A stretch of DNA of 64,000 bases, from positions 55,173 to 119,172 of the forward strand of contig JAJEKB010021090.1 of NCBI GenBank assembly GCA_022393335.1, in the 5' to 3' direction. Below, one piece after another: positions 11,463 through 22,249 of the stretch. The position numbers and the translations under genes are program-made. The notes beneath the pieces are model-generated. The model was not told where the DNA came from. It saw only the letters and a program-made list of their open reading frames with translations, and made no database searches. This stretch comes from Macrotrachela quadricornifera. Lineage: Eukaryota; Rotifera; Eurotatoria; Philodinida; Philodinidae. The first letter of the stretch is position 1; every line of letters begins with the position of its first letter.

Positions 11463-14400
11463 ATGATTGGTTCTATTTATTACTTTTGTGGCAAAAAACC
11501 TATAAAGCGGCAAAGTGAAGCAGATTTTATGAAAAATAATGGTACAAAACAAAACAATGAAAAGCAAAGATTGATCAATAGTAAGGCATGTTCATGTGAA
11601 AATAATGATCAAGATCAATATCAATCATCAGGTCTTGCATGGGCAGAATCACGTTGGACTCGATGGTTATATGTTTTTTGTTTTTGGTGGATAAATCCTA
11701 TTCTATCCAAAGCTTATAAACAGTCATTAACTGAAAATGACCTTGATGATTTACCACACGATGACAAATCTTCTATTTTATTGAACAGATTAAAATCATA
11801 TGATTGGACAATAACATCTACATGGAAGATTGTTGTCAAAGAATTTTGGAAAGAATATTTATTTGTTGGACTATTTTTCTTTCCTTATTTAATTTCGCGT
11901 GTTGCTCAACCATTAATACTTCGTCAAATTATCTTAAATATAATGAAAAACGAAAGAACAATTTCAGTGACTTATTTGTACGCTGTTTTACTGACAATTT
12001 GTGCAATCATTAACTCACTTTTCAATCGACAAACTACGTTTCGCACAATTCGTACTGGTGTAAGAGTTCGAAATGCACTCACAGGAATTATTTATTCCCG
12101 ATCATTATCAATGAAATTGTCAATGTGGCAACAAGTCAATATTGGACAAATTATAAATTTAGTAGCTAGTGATACAAGAAAATTTGAAGATGCATTCAGA
12201 TATTTTCATTATCTTTGGGCAGGATTTCTTGAAGCTCTAATCATATTTTTTCTTCTGTGTTGGATCATGAAACCTATACCTGTACTTTTAGGTTATATTA
12301 TATTAATAATATTTATCTCTTCACAAGTATTACTTAGTCGACTGTTAGATGAATATTGTACAAAAACATCTTTTTTAAGTGATAAACGTATACATGCTTT
12401 AAATGAATTTATTCAAGGATGTAATATCATTAAATTATATAATTGGGAAAAATTACTGGAAAATAAAATTCTTCATTTGCGTCAAAATGAGTTATCGAGT
12501 ATTAAACGATTATTTCTTCTTCGTGCATTCATTATATTTCTACCATTAGCATCAACAACATTGGTTTCTTTTTCTATTATCAGTATTACTTGGTTATTAG
12601 GATATTCAATAGATATTGTAAATACTTTTACAGCATTATCATTTCTTACTCAAATGCGAATGACTATCTATTTTTATATGACAAATGCCATTGAGAAATT
12701 AAATGAAATGCGAGCAGCATCGAAAAGAATTGATTCATTTATGCATTTAACTACAGTGAAACAATCACAATCATTGTCATCTGTACTTTCAATTGATGAT
12801 AAAAAAAAAGGAAGAATTATTATGTCTAATGCATCATTTTCATGGGATGATGAAAGACTTTATTTATCATTTCTTAATCTAACTATTGAACCATGTACAT
12901 TAATAGGTATTGTTGGTCCAGTTGGTTCAGGTAAATCATCATTATTTAATGCTATACTTGGTGAAATGAATATGATCGATGGTCAACTTAATACAAATGG
13001 TAGTTCATTTGCTTATTCAGCTCAAATACCATGGATATATGCTGATACACTTCGAAATAATATTCTTCTCAATAAAACATTTGATGAACAACGTTATCGA
13101 TCTGTAATTTATGCATGTTGTCTTGATGTTGATCTTTGTTTATTTGGATTAAGTGGTGATTTAATAATGATTGGAGAAAGAGGTGTAAATTTAAGTGGTG
13201 GACAAAAAGCTCGTGTATCATTAGCTCGTGCTTTATATACTGATGCTGATATTTATTTACTTGATGATCCATTATCTGCTGTTGATTCTATTGTAGCTAA
13301 ACAAATCTATGAACGATGTATTGGTCCAAATGGATTATTGAAGAATAAAACTCGATTATTAATTACTCATCAAACACAATTTCTTAAAGATGCACATCAA
13401 ATTATTTTTCTTTCACATGGTCATATTGATCAACAAGCTCATTTAGATGATAATATGATTATAAAAGATGATAGAGATAAGGAACAAACATCTGAATTAG
13501 ATAATCTATTACTTGATACTATATCAATGCCTGATAATCAACCGATTATTGCTGAAGAAATATCACCTACTAATCGTGTTGGTTGGTCTTTATGGTATCG
13601 ACTTTTTACTGCTGCACCACCTTCTGGAATATTTGGTGCTTTTCTGTTAAGTATTTTACTCTTGTTAGGAGAAATATTTAATAACATTACGGACTATTGG
13701 CTGAGTTGGCTATTGAAAGAACCATATAGAGAACAAGAATATCTATCAAATTTTATTTTAATATATCTTGGTTTGACATTAACAACAATTTTCCTTTATT
13801 TATTACGTGGTATTTATTTTTTTCATATTATCTTACATGGATCAAATGAATTACATAATAATATGTTAAAGTCATTATTAAATACATCAATAGAATTTTT
13901 TGAAAGTAATCCAAGTGGAAGAATTCTTAATCGAGCAAGTAAAGATCAACAAGTTATTGATGATATATTACCTCGAGCTTTACTAGAATTTTTCGTAGCT
14001 TTATTAGCTTTAGTTGGCTCAATTGTTATGATTTGTTTATCTAGTCCATATATTTTATTAGTACTCGTTATACTATTACCCGTTCTTTTATGGTTATATC
14101 ATTACTATTTACGATCAAGTCGTGAAATAAAAACACTTGAAAATATAAGTCGAAGTCCTATTTATGATCTATTTTCATCATCTTTAAATGGATTAATAAC
14201 TATTCATGCATTCAAAGCTGATGACGATTTTATTCAACTTATTACTAGTAGAATTGATAAGAATACATCCGCATATATTAATATACATGCTGCAACTGCA
14301 TGGTTAGGTCTTAGACTTGAATTTATGGCAATCTTAGTTGTATTTGCTACAACTATATTTGTGATAAACTTTGCAAATCATATACATACATCAACAATTG

Positions 14401-15281
14401 CACTTAGTTTGATGTATGCAATATCTCTTTCAACATGGCTTCATTGGGCTATTAGACAATTGGTTGAAGTTGATATTATGATGACAAGTGCTGAACGTAT
14501 TCATCAATATACACAACTTCCATCTGAAGAAGATTATGGAGGTTTTCAAAGATTAATAAAAACTTCACCTGAATGGCCTAATCATGGAAAAATCGAATTT
14601 CAAAATTATTCATTACGACATCGAGTCGGTCTAGAATATGTTCTCAAAAATATAAATATTCGAATTAAACCTGGAGAAAAACTTGGTATTATTGGTCGTA
14701 CTGGTGCTGGTAAATCATCTCTTTTCAAAGGCATTTTTCGTCTCATTCATCGATTGAATATTAATGGTCAAATATTAATTGATGATATTGATATAAGTCG
14801 TATTACACTTAATCATCTTCGATCTCATCTTAGTATTATTCCTCAACAATCTATAATATTTAGTGGTACTCTTAGATATAATCTTGATCCATTTAATCAT
14901 TATTCTGATGAACAATGTTGGATGGCAATTAAAGATGTTCAACTAGAACAATTTGTGAATAATCATTCATTAGGTCTTCTAATGATAATTGGTGAATCAG
15001 GTTATAATTTAAGTGTTGGTCAATGTCAATTGATTTGTATTGCACGAGCTATATTGAAGAAAAGTAAAATCTTATTGATTGATGAAGCAACAGCTAATGT
15101 TGATAAAAAAACAGATGAAATAATTCAAGATGTCATTTCAAAGAAATTTCAAGATCGAACTATTTTAACAATTGCTCATCGATTGAACACAATTGCTAAA
15201 AATGATCAAATTATTGTCTTGGATAAAGGAAATATTGTCAATATCGATACACCAATAAATATTTTACAACATTATCAATAA
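11463..15281 (+). CDS. ABC transporter, ABCC/MRP4-like full transporter
   Basis: One exon encodes 1,272 residues with the ABCC order TMD1-NBD1-TMD2-NBD2 and no N-terminal TMD0, like short ABCC members (human ABCC4 has 1,325). The 'WWINPILSKAYKQSL' block near residue 75 is the usual MRP entry motif. NBD1 has Walker A GPVGSGKSS (485-493), signature LSGGQ (577-581) and Walker B LLDDP, with Asp in place of the catalytic Glu, as is normal for ABCC site 1. NBD2 has Walker A GRTGAGKSS (1078-1086), signature LSVGQ (1183-1187), Walker B LLIDEA (Glu1208) and an AHR switch. All key residues are intact. It should export organic anions or conjugates across a membrane at ATP cost; the substrate is unknown. 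Poly(A) signals follow at about 15432 and 15460. The start has an upstream acceptor (tttttgtag), so an extra 5' exon is possible. Confidence 0.93.
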   Translation: MIGSIYYFCGKKPIKRQSEADFMKNNGTKQNNEKQRLINSKACSCENNDQDQYQSSGLAWAESRWTRWLYVFCFWWINPILSKAYKQSLTENDLDDLPHDDKSSILLNRLKSYDWTITSTWKIVVKEFWKEYLFVGLFFFPYLISRVAQPLILRQIILNIMKNERTISVTYLYAVLLTICAIINSLFNRQTTFRTIRTGVRVRNALTGIIYSRSLSMKLSMWQQVNIGQIINLVASDTRKFEDAFRYFHYLWAGFLEALIIFFLLCWIMKPIPVLLGYIILIIFISSQVLLSRLLDEYCTKTSFLSDKRIHALNEFIQGCNIIKLYNWEKLLENKILHLRQNELSSIKRLFLLRAFIIFLPLASTTLVSFSIISITWLLGYSIDIVNTFTALSFLTQMRMTIYFYMTNAIEKLNEMRAASKRIDSFMHLTTVKQSQSLSSVLSIDDKKKGRIIMSNASFSWDDERLYLSFLNLTIEPCTLIGIVGPVGSGKSSLFNAILGEMNMIDGQLNTNGSSFAYSAQIPWIYADTLRNNILLNKTFDEQRYRSVIYACCLDVDLCLFGLSGDLIMIGERGVNLSGGQKARVSLARALYTDADIYLLDDPLSAVDSIVAKQIYERCIGPNGLLKNKTRLLITHQTQFLKDAHQIIFLSHGHIDQQAHLDDNMIIKDDRDKEQTSELDNLLLDTISMPDNQPIIAEEISPTNRVGWSLWYRLFTAAPPSGIFGAFLLSILLLLGEIFNNITDYWLSWLLKEPYREQEYLSNFILIYLGLTLTTIFLYLLRGIYFFHIILHGSNELHNNMLKSLLNTSIEFFESNPSGRILNRASKDQQVIDDILPRALLEFFVALLALVGSIVMICLSSPYILLVLVILLPVLLWLYHYYLRSSREIKTLENISRSPIYDLFSSSLNGLITIHAFKADDDFIQLITSRIDKNTSAYINIHAATAWLGLRLEFMAILVVFATTIFVINFANHIHTSTIALSLMYAISLSTWLHWAIRQLVEVDIMMTSAERIHQYTQLPSEEDYGGFQRLIKTSPEWPNHGKIEFQNYSLRHRVGLEYVLKNINIRIKPGEKLGIIGRTGAGKSSLFKGIFRLIHRLNINGQILIDDIDISRITLNHLRSHLSIIPQQSIIFSGTLRYNLDPFNHYSDEQCWMAIKDVQLEQFVNNHSLGLLMIIGESGYNLSVGQCQLICIARAILKKSKILLIDEATANVDKKTDEIIQDVISKKFQDRTILTIAHRLNTIAKNDQIIVLDKGNIVNIDTPINILQHYQ

Positions 15282-16793
15282 CTTAATCCTTTCACAGCAA
15301 TTTAGTTTTCCGATGAAAATAGCTTCAATATATTAATTTTCATGTGTGTTCACGTTTGATAAATACGCTCATTGATATTTTCTGTATTTATCACATAGGA
15401 CTGTATAATTAGTTGAGTCTGTCTTTTTTTTCAATAAACGTATTGTACAGTAATAATGAAATAAAGTTCATTTGCATAAAGAGTGCGGGTGTATGAAAAT
15501 CTTGTTTCTAACTAATTTTCATTGCAAAATGTTGATGTTCGACAAGCAATCTAGAAAGTTATTGTAGTTGAAAATGTGTGAACTCATTGATTGTCGGACG
15601 AGAACTAATACAAAGATGATCTTTTTTTCAAATCTAAAACTCTTGAAAGTTTTGAAAACACCAAAAATATTCCTTTTGTAGAGTTAATGAAATTGCTGTC
15701 CGAATATTTTTAAGAAAACTCGAGATTTTCGTGGTCTTAAATTTTATTTTTTTTGAAAAAACCCTATTTTGATAAGTAGATTCCTCTTTTAATCCTATGA
15801 GTCCGAACTTTTTTCTATCGAGTTTAAATAACTTCTGGCATATGAGGTAACATTTGTGGTGTTTTAGAATTTCCGTATCACTAATGTTATTTTCGAAGCG
15901 CACTTTCTTTTGATTACTCATTGCTAAAGGTCTTCCTAGCCTTTTTTCTACTACATATTACTTAACAGTGCAGTACTAATAGATATCATATATTACTATT
16001 AGAAAGATGTCTATAATAAATAAAAGAATTTACCAATGACATACCAAGGAAATAAAAAAATATTCTTCTAAACTTGAAAAAAGAATCTATTGGTCAATCT
16101 ATATTGTTTCCTAATGCATGTCCATCAGAATAATTGAAAGAAGTAGAGAAACTTGAGTTGTCAACTTTCCATTCTTCCCAATCATCCATTCGATTTTGGT
16201 TTTATTCTTCGATTAATGAATTACATTATTTTCAGAACTACTACTTTCATTTTCATTGGATAAGATTTCGTCAAAATCTCAATCTATCATATTTTAGAAA
16301 ACAGTTAGGTTTCATCACGACACAATGAGTCAAAACACGAATTTTTCAAGAAAACTTTGTGAAATCAAATGAACATACTTCAGTAAACTTTTCTATATTG
16401 TTTATTCATACGGATGTCTGTATAATCTTGCACAAATATGTCTTAACTACGAACATTTGTGGAAAAGATTCCTTCTAGATCTTGAAAACCACAAACATAC
16501 CATTTTACAGTGGATAAAAAGGAAACTCCGTCTTATTTCGGTGAAAATTTACAGAGGGGGGGGGGGGGGGAAGCATTGCGCCCCTGTGCACCTCCCGTGG
16601 TTACGTCACTAATTTGTATTGCACAAAATGAATCGAAGAAGAATAGAACAGGATCCAAATAACATGCGCTTGTCAAAAACAAATGATCGAAGGATTTTAG
16701 AAGAGAATTAATTAATCAAGGGTCATGATATTTTCATCTATATATGTATTTTTCATAAGAAAAAGTCAGTAGACAAATAAAATCGATTCAATC
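15282..16793. other. Intergenic with decayed coding traces and a TE end
   Basis: The first ~190 bases are the ABCC 3' UTR. On the minus strand, 15921-15634 is an open Lys/Phe-rich frame of 95 codons. About 16330-16085 holds acidic, Ser-rich pieces (ILSNENESSSS; DDWEEWKVDNSS) in two frames with stops. These may be remnants of one gene but I cannot name it. A 15-base G run (16556-16570) precedes 'cacctcccgtggttacgtcact', which reads like the terminal repeat of a hAT-type element (complement AGTGACGTAACC) without its other end. Confidence 0.4.
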
Positions 16794-17960
16794 TTAAGAT
16801 TTTAAAGCAAATTTCACAAATTTCAATCTTAATTGACGTCTCTTTTCTTTATGAGATCCATAATCAATTCCAAGTTCCTTAATGATTTCTTTTACACCGA
16901 CGTAAGATATTCCATTGTCTTCTATTTTATCAACTGGATCTCCATGCCAATTATGACTTACATCAAAAACTTTCCATCTAAAATCATAGTATGACGATTG
17001 ATCATCTATTGTGGATGAAGTATAATAACGAAGTGGATAATATACTCGACATCCATAATTATCTGTCGACACTTCTGGATCACTACAGATCAAACCAAGA
17101 TGAGACATGTTCACTCGAACTATTCCTACATATTTTTCTAAAACTATCAGCATTTGATGAGCATGATTTTTGACATTGTCTTTTTGTTCAAAACGATAAT
17201 CACAATCACAGGTAAGAATCGATGGAAAACCGCGTAATCTTAACCAATAATTAATTGCTACACCACCACTGACATAATGCTTATCCGATGCACAATTTGC
17301 TCTAAATATTTTGAATATATCATCAAGTAAAACTTCGTATAATAAACGCCATTTCACCAAAGTTAATTGTTGTGCATGCACATCTGTTAATTTTCCACCA
17401 TATATATCGGGAAGTGGATTTAAACAATGCGAACTAAAGAGAGAATGGTATTCCGATGGAATATTGGATAGTTTTTCTCTTTGTTCCTGCAAGGGATTCA
17501 AGAGAAGTTTAAACTCAATCGACGGAAAAACACTTTCCATAATAATACGTTGAACTTCACTAATATTATTAGCTATAACTAACATTGCCCCAGCAGCTTT
17601 ACATTGTTCTGTAAGGGAAGGATTATAAACAGTACTTGCACTGTAGACAAGTGCAGGAGGAAAAGAGGAAAATTCATTATTGAGAATATTGGTAGGAAAG
17701 ATCGTTTTCATCTGTTGTAATAAATATAATCCGGCTTGAGGATTACGCCGTGCCATGTTGGTAATGACAAAAGCAATTCTTTGTTTTTTTTCTCCATTGT
17801 TATTAGAGTTTACAATCGCAGACATAGCATCCAATGCAGATGTTGTATCGATAAAAGTTTTTAATGTTACTAATTCTCGAAGAGATGTGATAGTCGAAGC
17901 AAGATGTGTTTTAAATGATTGACCTCGATCCACCCATATAATTACCGATGATGCATCCAT
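16794..17960 (-). CDS. Pseudo-receiver plus nucleotidyltransferase-like protein
   Basis: A single exon encodes 388 residues. Residues 5-145 follow a CheY-like receiver fold: an opening strand VIIWVDRG (6-13), a helix ending SALDAM, the strand IAFVITNMAR (62-71), then 'LVYSAS' (104-109) and a closing 'AAGAMLVIANN'. The canonical phospho-accepting Asp (VISDM in relatives) is Asn68 here and one acidic pocket Asp is Arg12, so phosphorylation is unlikely. Residues 200-330 contain SGGVAINYWL (231-240) followed by TCDCDYRF (250-257). The GG plus Asp-x-Asp pattern is that of minimal or polymerase-beta-like nucleotidyltransferases. I see no signal peptide or membrane segment. The gene is intron-free in an intron-rich genome; acquisition from bacteria or giant viruses is possible but unproven. 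Function is unknown, and both domain calls are by eye. Confidence 0.65.
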   Translation of the reverse strand: MDASSVIIWVDRGQSFKTHLASTITSLRELVTLKTFIDTTSALDAMSAIVNSNNNGEKKQRIAFVITNMARRNPQAGLYLLQQMKTIFPTNILNNEFSSFPPALVYSASTVYNPSLTEQCKAAGAMLVIANNISEVQRIIMESVFPSIEFKLLLNPLQEQREKLSNIPSEYHSLFSSHCLNPLPDIYGGKLTDVHAQQLTLVKWRLLYEVLLDDIFKIFRANCASDKHYVSGGVAINYWLRLRGFPSILTCDCDYRFEQKDNVKNHAHQMLIVLEKYVGIVRVNMSHLGLICSDPEVSTDNYGCRVYYPLRYYTSSTIDDQSSYYDFRWKVFDVSHNWHGDPVDKIEDNGISYVGVKEIIKELGIDYGSHKEKRRQLRLKFVKFALKS

Positions 17961-18480
17961 CGTTTAAACACAGAAGTTGATTTAATGAATAATAAAACGT
18001 TGTTGGAAATTATTTTGCACAAGAATAATCTGCATCAACCAATCCGTTTACATAGTCAAGAATATTTTTCCGTCATAAATTATTTTATTGGATTTTTTTC
18101 TTTTACAATCACATTTGAGACACATCATAGGCAGTCACATTTTACTCTTTATTTTTCGTTCTTCTGACGTCTCCGCATAGCCGAAGAAATTTTGAGTCGC
18201 TGAATGAATCAGAAAAGAATCAGGCAAATGTAACAGTAACTTTTTTTCTCCTTCGAAAACTTCAATTCTTCCAGTTGACATAATGTTCGTCTACGTGATA
18301 TTCATCTAAATTAGCAATAAAAAACGATCGATCACGCAATATTTTTTATTCATTCATATACATGGACTAATAGTAACTCAAGTCATCTATAAATCTATAT
18401 GCTTTTCCTTCAACGATCACAGGGTGACACGTGTATATTTCTCTTTAGGGGTGAGATATTTACTTTACTTTGTAGTTACG
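17961..18480. other. Intergenic, upstream of the receiver-like gene
   Basis: No gene seen. The stretch would hold the promoter of the minus-strand gene ending at 16794; I cannot point to a specific site. Confidence 0.4.
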
Positions 18481-19106
18481 TAGTTACAAGTAACTATGTA
18501 AATAGGTACACTACTGACCAAAAGTATCCCCCCTCCTCTCAGATCTCACGAGGAAACCTCTCGAGGTGATAAACGAGTTTAGACTTCATCTTTTGGTCAT
18601 AAATAGACCTCAATGAGATACGAAAAACCTCAAAAGAATAACTCCCCTTAGCGATTCTATCTGAAGTTACAGGCATTCTACTTGAATTTCCGACTATGGG
18701 ATGGTGTTTACCAACAAATCAAATGACGATGTTTGGACCTGAGATTTTGCCCAAAGACAGGTCTGGTTATGAGTAGAGTACTCTGAAAATTTCAGCTTTA
18801 AATCACCTTCCCTTCTCAAAAAGTGTTTCTACCCATAGCCAGACCTGTCTTTGAGCAAAATCTCACGTCCAAACATCATCCCATAGTCGGAAATTCAAGT
18901 AGAATGCCTGTAACTTCAGATAGAATCGCTAAGGGGAGTTATCCATTTGAGATTTTTCGTATCTCATTGTGGTCTATTTATGGCCAAAAGATGAAGTCTA
19001 AACTCGTTTATCACCTCGAGAGGTTACTTCGTGAGATCCAAAGGGGGGAGGGGGGGGGAATACTTTTGGCCAGTAATGTACCTATTTACATAGTTACTTG
19101 TAACTA
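18481..19106. mobile_element. Long palindromic MITE
   Basis: Two ~290-bp arms are reverse complements from the outer 'tagttacaagtaactatgta' inward through 'gatgaagtctaaactcg', 'aactcccctta' and 'gtagaatgcctgtaac', leaving a short central loop near 18790-18820. Both ends include TA, consistent with a TA target duplication. The right arm carries a G6-A-G9 tract where the left has a shorter C run, so the arms have diverged. An ORF of 94 codons inside is an artefact. Confidence 0.85.
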
Positions 19107-19846
19107 GGGATGCCGGCGTTTCCCGTTCCTGGGAACGGAACGCAAAACTGACACTCCTAGTATATACAAGATTTCAACAATAGATCTCGCTGCTACTGTC
19201 CGAATAAAACATAGGGTTGTTTGGGCCATATTAAAGATATCTATTGATAAGCTCTAAATGTTCCGCATATGTCTATGCTTCATCTGAAGAATAGCAGAAA
19301 AAATGCTTGCTAAAATCTGATTGGCTGAAAACCTATGTTTCATATGGACGATAGTCGGTCGTCCAATATTAGCTCATGGTATGTACAAGATTTCAGTAAT
19401 GAATCTTTGTGCTCCTATTCGAATAAAACATGGACATACTCTGCCGACTAGCCAATTCCACCTCCTCGCGGTGTTTTCTGGATAATGTTAACGGGCCTCT
19501 GCATACTTATCTTGAATTACATAACATACGATAATCATACTTCGCCCATAACTGAAAAATCATGCAACTTGCACGGGATATAGTTAGTTACTACATGATT
19601 CTGAAGTCAGATTAGAATACTCGTGCAACTGAAAAGCAGCCCGATCAAGAAAACGCCATTGTTTAAAATTTTCTATGACCATATACACTCATTATCGAAT
19701 TTTCGTATTTTATCAGCAAAATAACACTTTTGTTGTTATCTGCACAAACACAAAATTACACAATCTCGAGAAGGCGTTTGTGTCACATAATAAATAAATA
19801 GACGTGCATATCTCAGTGAAACATATATTCCAATAAAAATATATCG
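19107..19846. other. Intergenic with TE fragments and a direct repeat
   Basis: 19107-19160 is a small unit with GGGAACGGAACG palindromic content and TAGGGATG/CACTCCTA ends. A ~55-bp segment at 19158-19215 ('acaagatttcaacaatag ... cgaataaaacat') recurs diverged at 19380-19435. The 'gttgtttgggccat' part resembles the palindrome at 40591-40843. No gene. Confidence 0.5.
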
Positions 19847-20164
19847 ATGTCAACCAAATTTACTTTGTCTTTCCACACACTACCCGTCGAGATTACTTAT
19901 CGGATTCTCGACAATCTCGATGACTTAACACTTCTTATTTCTGCTCGCAACGTCTGCAAAAGGCTCAACAATATTATCGAAACTCATCCTCGATACAAGG
20001 TAACATTCAGTTCAGTATTAAAATACTATTTTCATCCTGTTCGTGCCATTATTCTTCCTAACAGTAACATTTCACTTATTCTCCTCGATCATCTCGGAAT
20101 ATTAGGTCAAATTCAATATTTTCTCACGATGTGTCGTATATATAAAATTCCTTTTGCTAGTTAA
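19847..20164 (+). pseudogene. F-box protein, truncated
   Basis: The ORF begins MSTKFTLSFHTLPVEITYRI. Residues 10-48 form an F-box (LPVEITYRILDNLDDLTLL ... VCKRLNNII), the motif that binds Skp1 in SCF ubiquitin ligases. The following ~55 residues (PNSNISLILLDHLGILGQ) match the start of the region after the box in a single-exon F-box family I know from rotifers. That family normally continues for several hundred residues with LRR-like repeats. Here the frame stops at residue 105 (after KIPFAS), so this copy is cut short by a frame change or stop. It is not clearly joined to the LRR exons downstream. Confidence 0.6.
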
Positions 20165-20663
20165 CTCTTTTTTGAATCAACTGTGTAGGTTTCGAAAAGC
20201 AATGAGGGGAACGATTCGATGTGGGTTTCACAACCAGATTCTAATATTAATCTAAAGTATATTTATTGGAATTTGAGACAATAATAGAGGATCCGCACAA
20301 TTTCTAGTAGAAAATGTCGGTCTCCGAATTTGTTCAGGGGTGTCAACTATAGTATGGTGATTATTTGAACGAAACATCTGAGCCATTTATATTATTCAAA
20401 CCTTTAGAAATGTTGAGGCGACGAAAATGTACGACTTATTTTTGGGCGCTATGATAAATGGTAACATGTCAACAGCACTAATATTGTTTTCCGATCACCA
20501 CTTGTCCCTTGTATACCTCTTTCTTTTCATCCGCACCCACAGGCAACAAAGAGCCCCCCTTGTAATTGTCCTATTTTAATAATCTCGTTTCCATTCCTCT
20601 CTCAAAGATGATGGATCATAGGTTGCCTCATCATGCAAATTAAGTCTCCACTTTTTCATACAG
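20165..20663. other. Gap between F-box fragment and LRR exons
   Basis: No LRR unit or other coding block is recognisable here. If the LRR array had an N-terminal domain it is not in this stretch. Confidence 0.4.
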
Positions 20664-22221
20664 GCATTTACAACACTAAATCTCTTCTGGAATCAAATTG
20701 GAGATGTCAAAGCACAACATCTGGCTAATGCTTTACGAAACAATACAGTAATTCTGATTCTATCTTCATATGTCTCATATACACATCTACACTTTTTTAC
20801 ACAGATACTCACAACACTAAAACTTTATGGGAATCAAATTAGAGACGTCGGAATACAACATTTGGCTAATGCTTTACGAAACAACACAGTGACTATCATT
20901 CTACCATTGTCTCTTACGAGGGAACATCCTCAACTGTCCAATCGCTTTTGGATCGGCTATGGTCTCAAATGATAGATCTCAGTGAGTTATTAAACATCCT
21001 AGAGGGGTTTGATTTTCTGGCCTTCTCTTGTCGAGTTATGGGTGTTTTACTCAATTTTTAGTCTATGAGCATACATTCACTGATACACCGAATGATGAAT
21101 TTTCGAGCTGAAATTTTGCTCATAGATAGATCTCGTAGGCACTAGAAACTCCCCAAAGTTTCAGCCAGAACAAATGTATACTTCCTGAGATATCAGCTTG
21201 TTGTGATAGTGTCCCTATTTGGAAACACAGTCCAAAAATTGAGTAAAACACCCATAACTCGACAAGAGAAGGCCAGAAAATCAAACCCTTCTGGAGTGTT
21301 TAATAACTCACTGAGGTCTTTCATTTGAGACTATAGCCGATCCAAGAACGATTGAACAGTTGGGGATGTTCCCTCGTCAGTAATACACAGATCTCCACTT
21401 TTTCACACAGACACTAACAACACTAGATCTTCGTACTAATCAAATCGGAGATGTCGGAGCACACCATCTGGCCGATGCTTTACAAAACAACAAGGTGATT
21501 TTCATTCTATCTTCATTTCTCTGTAATATACATATCTCCACTTTTTCAAACAGACACTCACGACACTATATCTCTGGAATAATGAAATCAGACCTGTCGG
21601 AGCAAAACATCTAGCTAGTGCTTTACGACACAATAAGGTAATTCTCATTCTGCCTTCATCTCTGTCATATATAAATTGCTACTTTTTCAAACAGACACTC
21701 ACAACACTATATCTTTGGGTTAATAAAATTGAAGCTGTCGGTGCGCAACATCTAGCTGATGCTTTACGAAGCAACGCGGTAATTCTCATTTTGCCTTTAT
21801 CTCTCTCATATACACACTTCCACTTTCACATAGACACTCACAACACTATATCTATACCAAAATCAAATCGGAAATGTCGGAGCACAACATCTGGCTGATG
21901 CTTTACGAAACAACAAGGTGATCATCACCCTCACCCTTCATCTCTCTGATATACACATCTGCACTTTTTCACAATAGACACTCACAACCCTATATCTTGA
22001 AGCAAATGAAATCAGAGATACCGGAGCAGAACATCTGGTTGATGCTTTACGAAACAACATGGTGATCTTGATTCTATTTTTATATCTCTCATATACCCAT
22101 CTCTACTTTTTCACCATAGACACTGACAACACTAAATCTCGACTCAAATCACATTGCACCCTCTATTCGACAATGTGTGAATGAACTGATTGAACGAAAC
22201 AAGCAGAAAGCCAAGTCGTGA
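20664..22221 (+). CDS. LRR array gene, eight one-repeat exons, N-terminus not found
   Basis: Seven exons of exactly 84 nt plus a 102-nt last exon, each preceded by a pyrimidine tract and CAG/TAG: 20664-20747, 20805-20888, 21411-21494, 21554-21637, 21695-21778, 21834-21917, 21978-22061 and 22120-22221 (TGA). Every exon is phase 0 and encodes one 28-residue ribonuclease-inhibitor-type leucine-rich repeat with consensus TLTTLxLxxNxIGxVGAxHL plus ADALRNN. Donors are GTGATC/GTAATT. The last exon ends in a basic tail. No frameshift or stop occurs in the eight units. A palindromic element sits in intron 2. RI-type LRRs bind proteins and occur in NLR-like and F-box proteins. With no N-terminal domain in view the array may be a partial gene; the F-box ORF upstream is a candidate former partner. 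Confidence 0.75.
20915..21382. mobile_element. Palindromic MITE in an LRR intron
   Basis: The arms 20915-21060 and 21235-21382 are reverse complements ('cgagggaacatcc', 'gatcggctatRgtctcaaatga', 'cttctcttgtcgagttatggg'). They are flanked by TA at both ends. It enlarges intron 2 of the LRR array from ~60 to ~520 nt. No ORF. Confidence 0.8.
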
Positions 22222-22249
22222 CAATTGTTCTTTCTAATTTCTTACAAAT

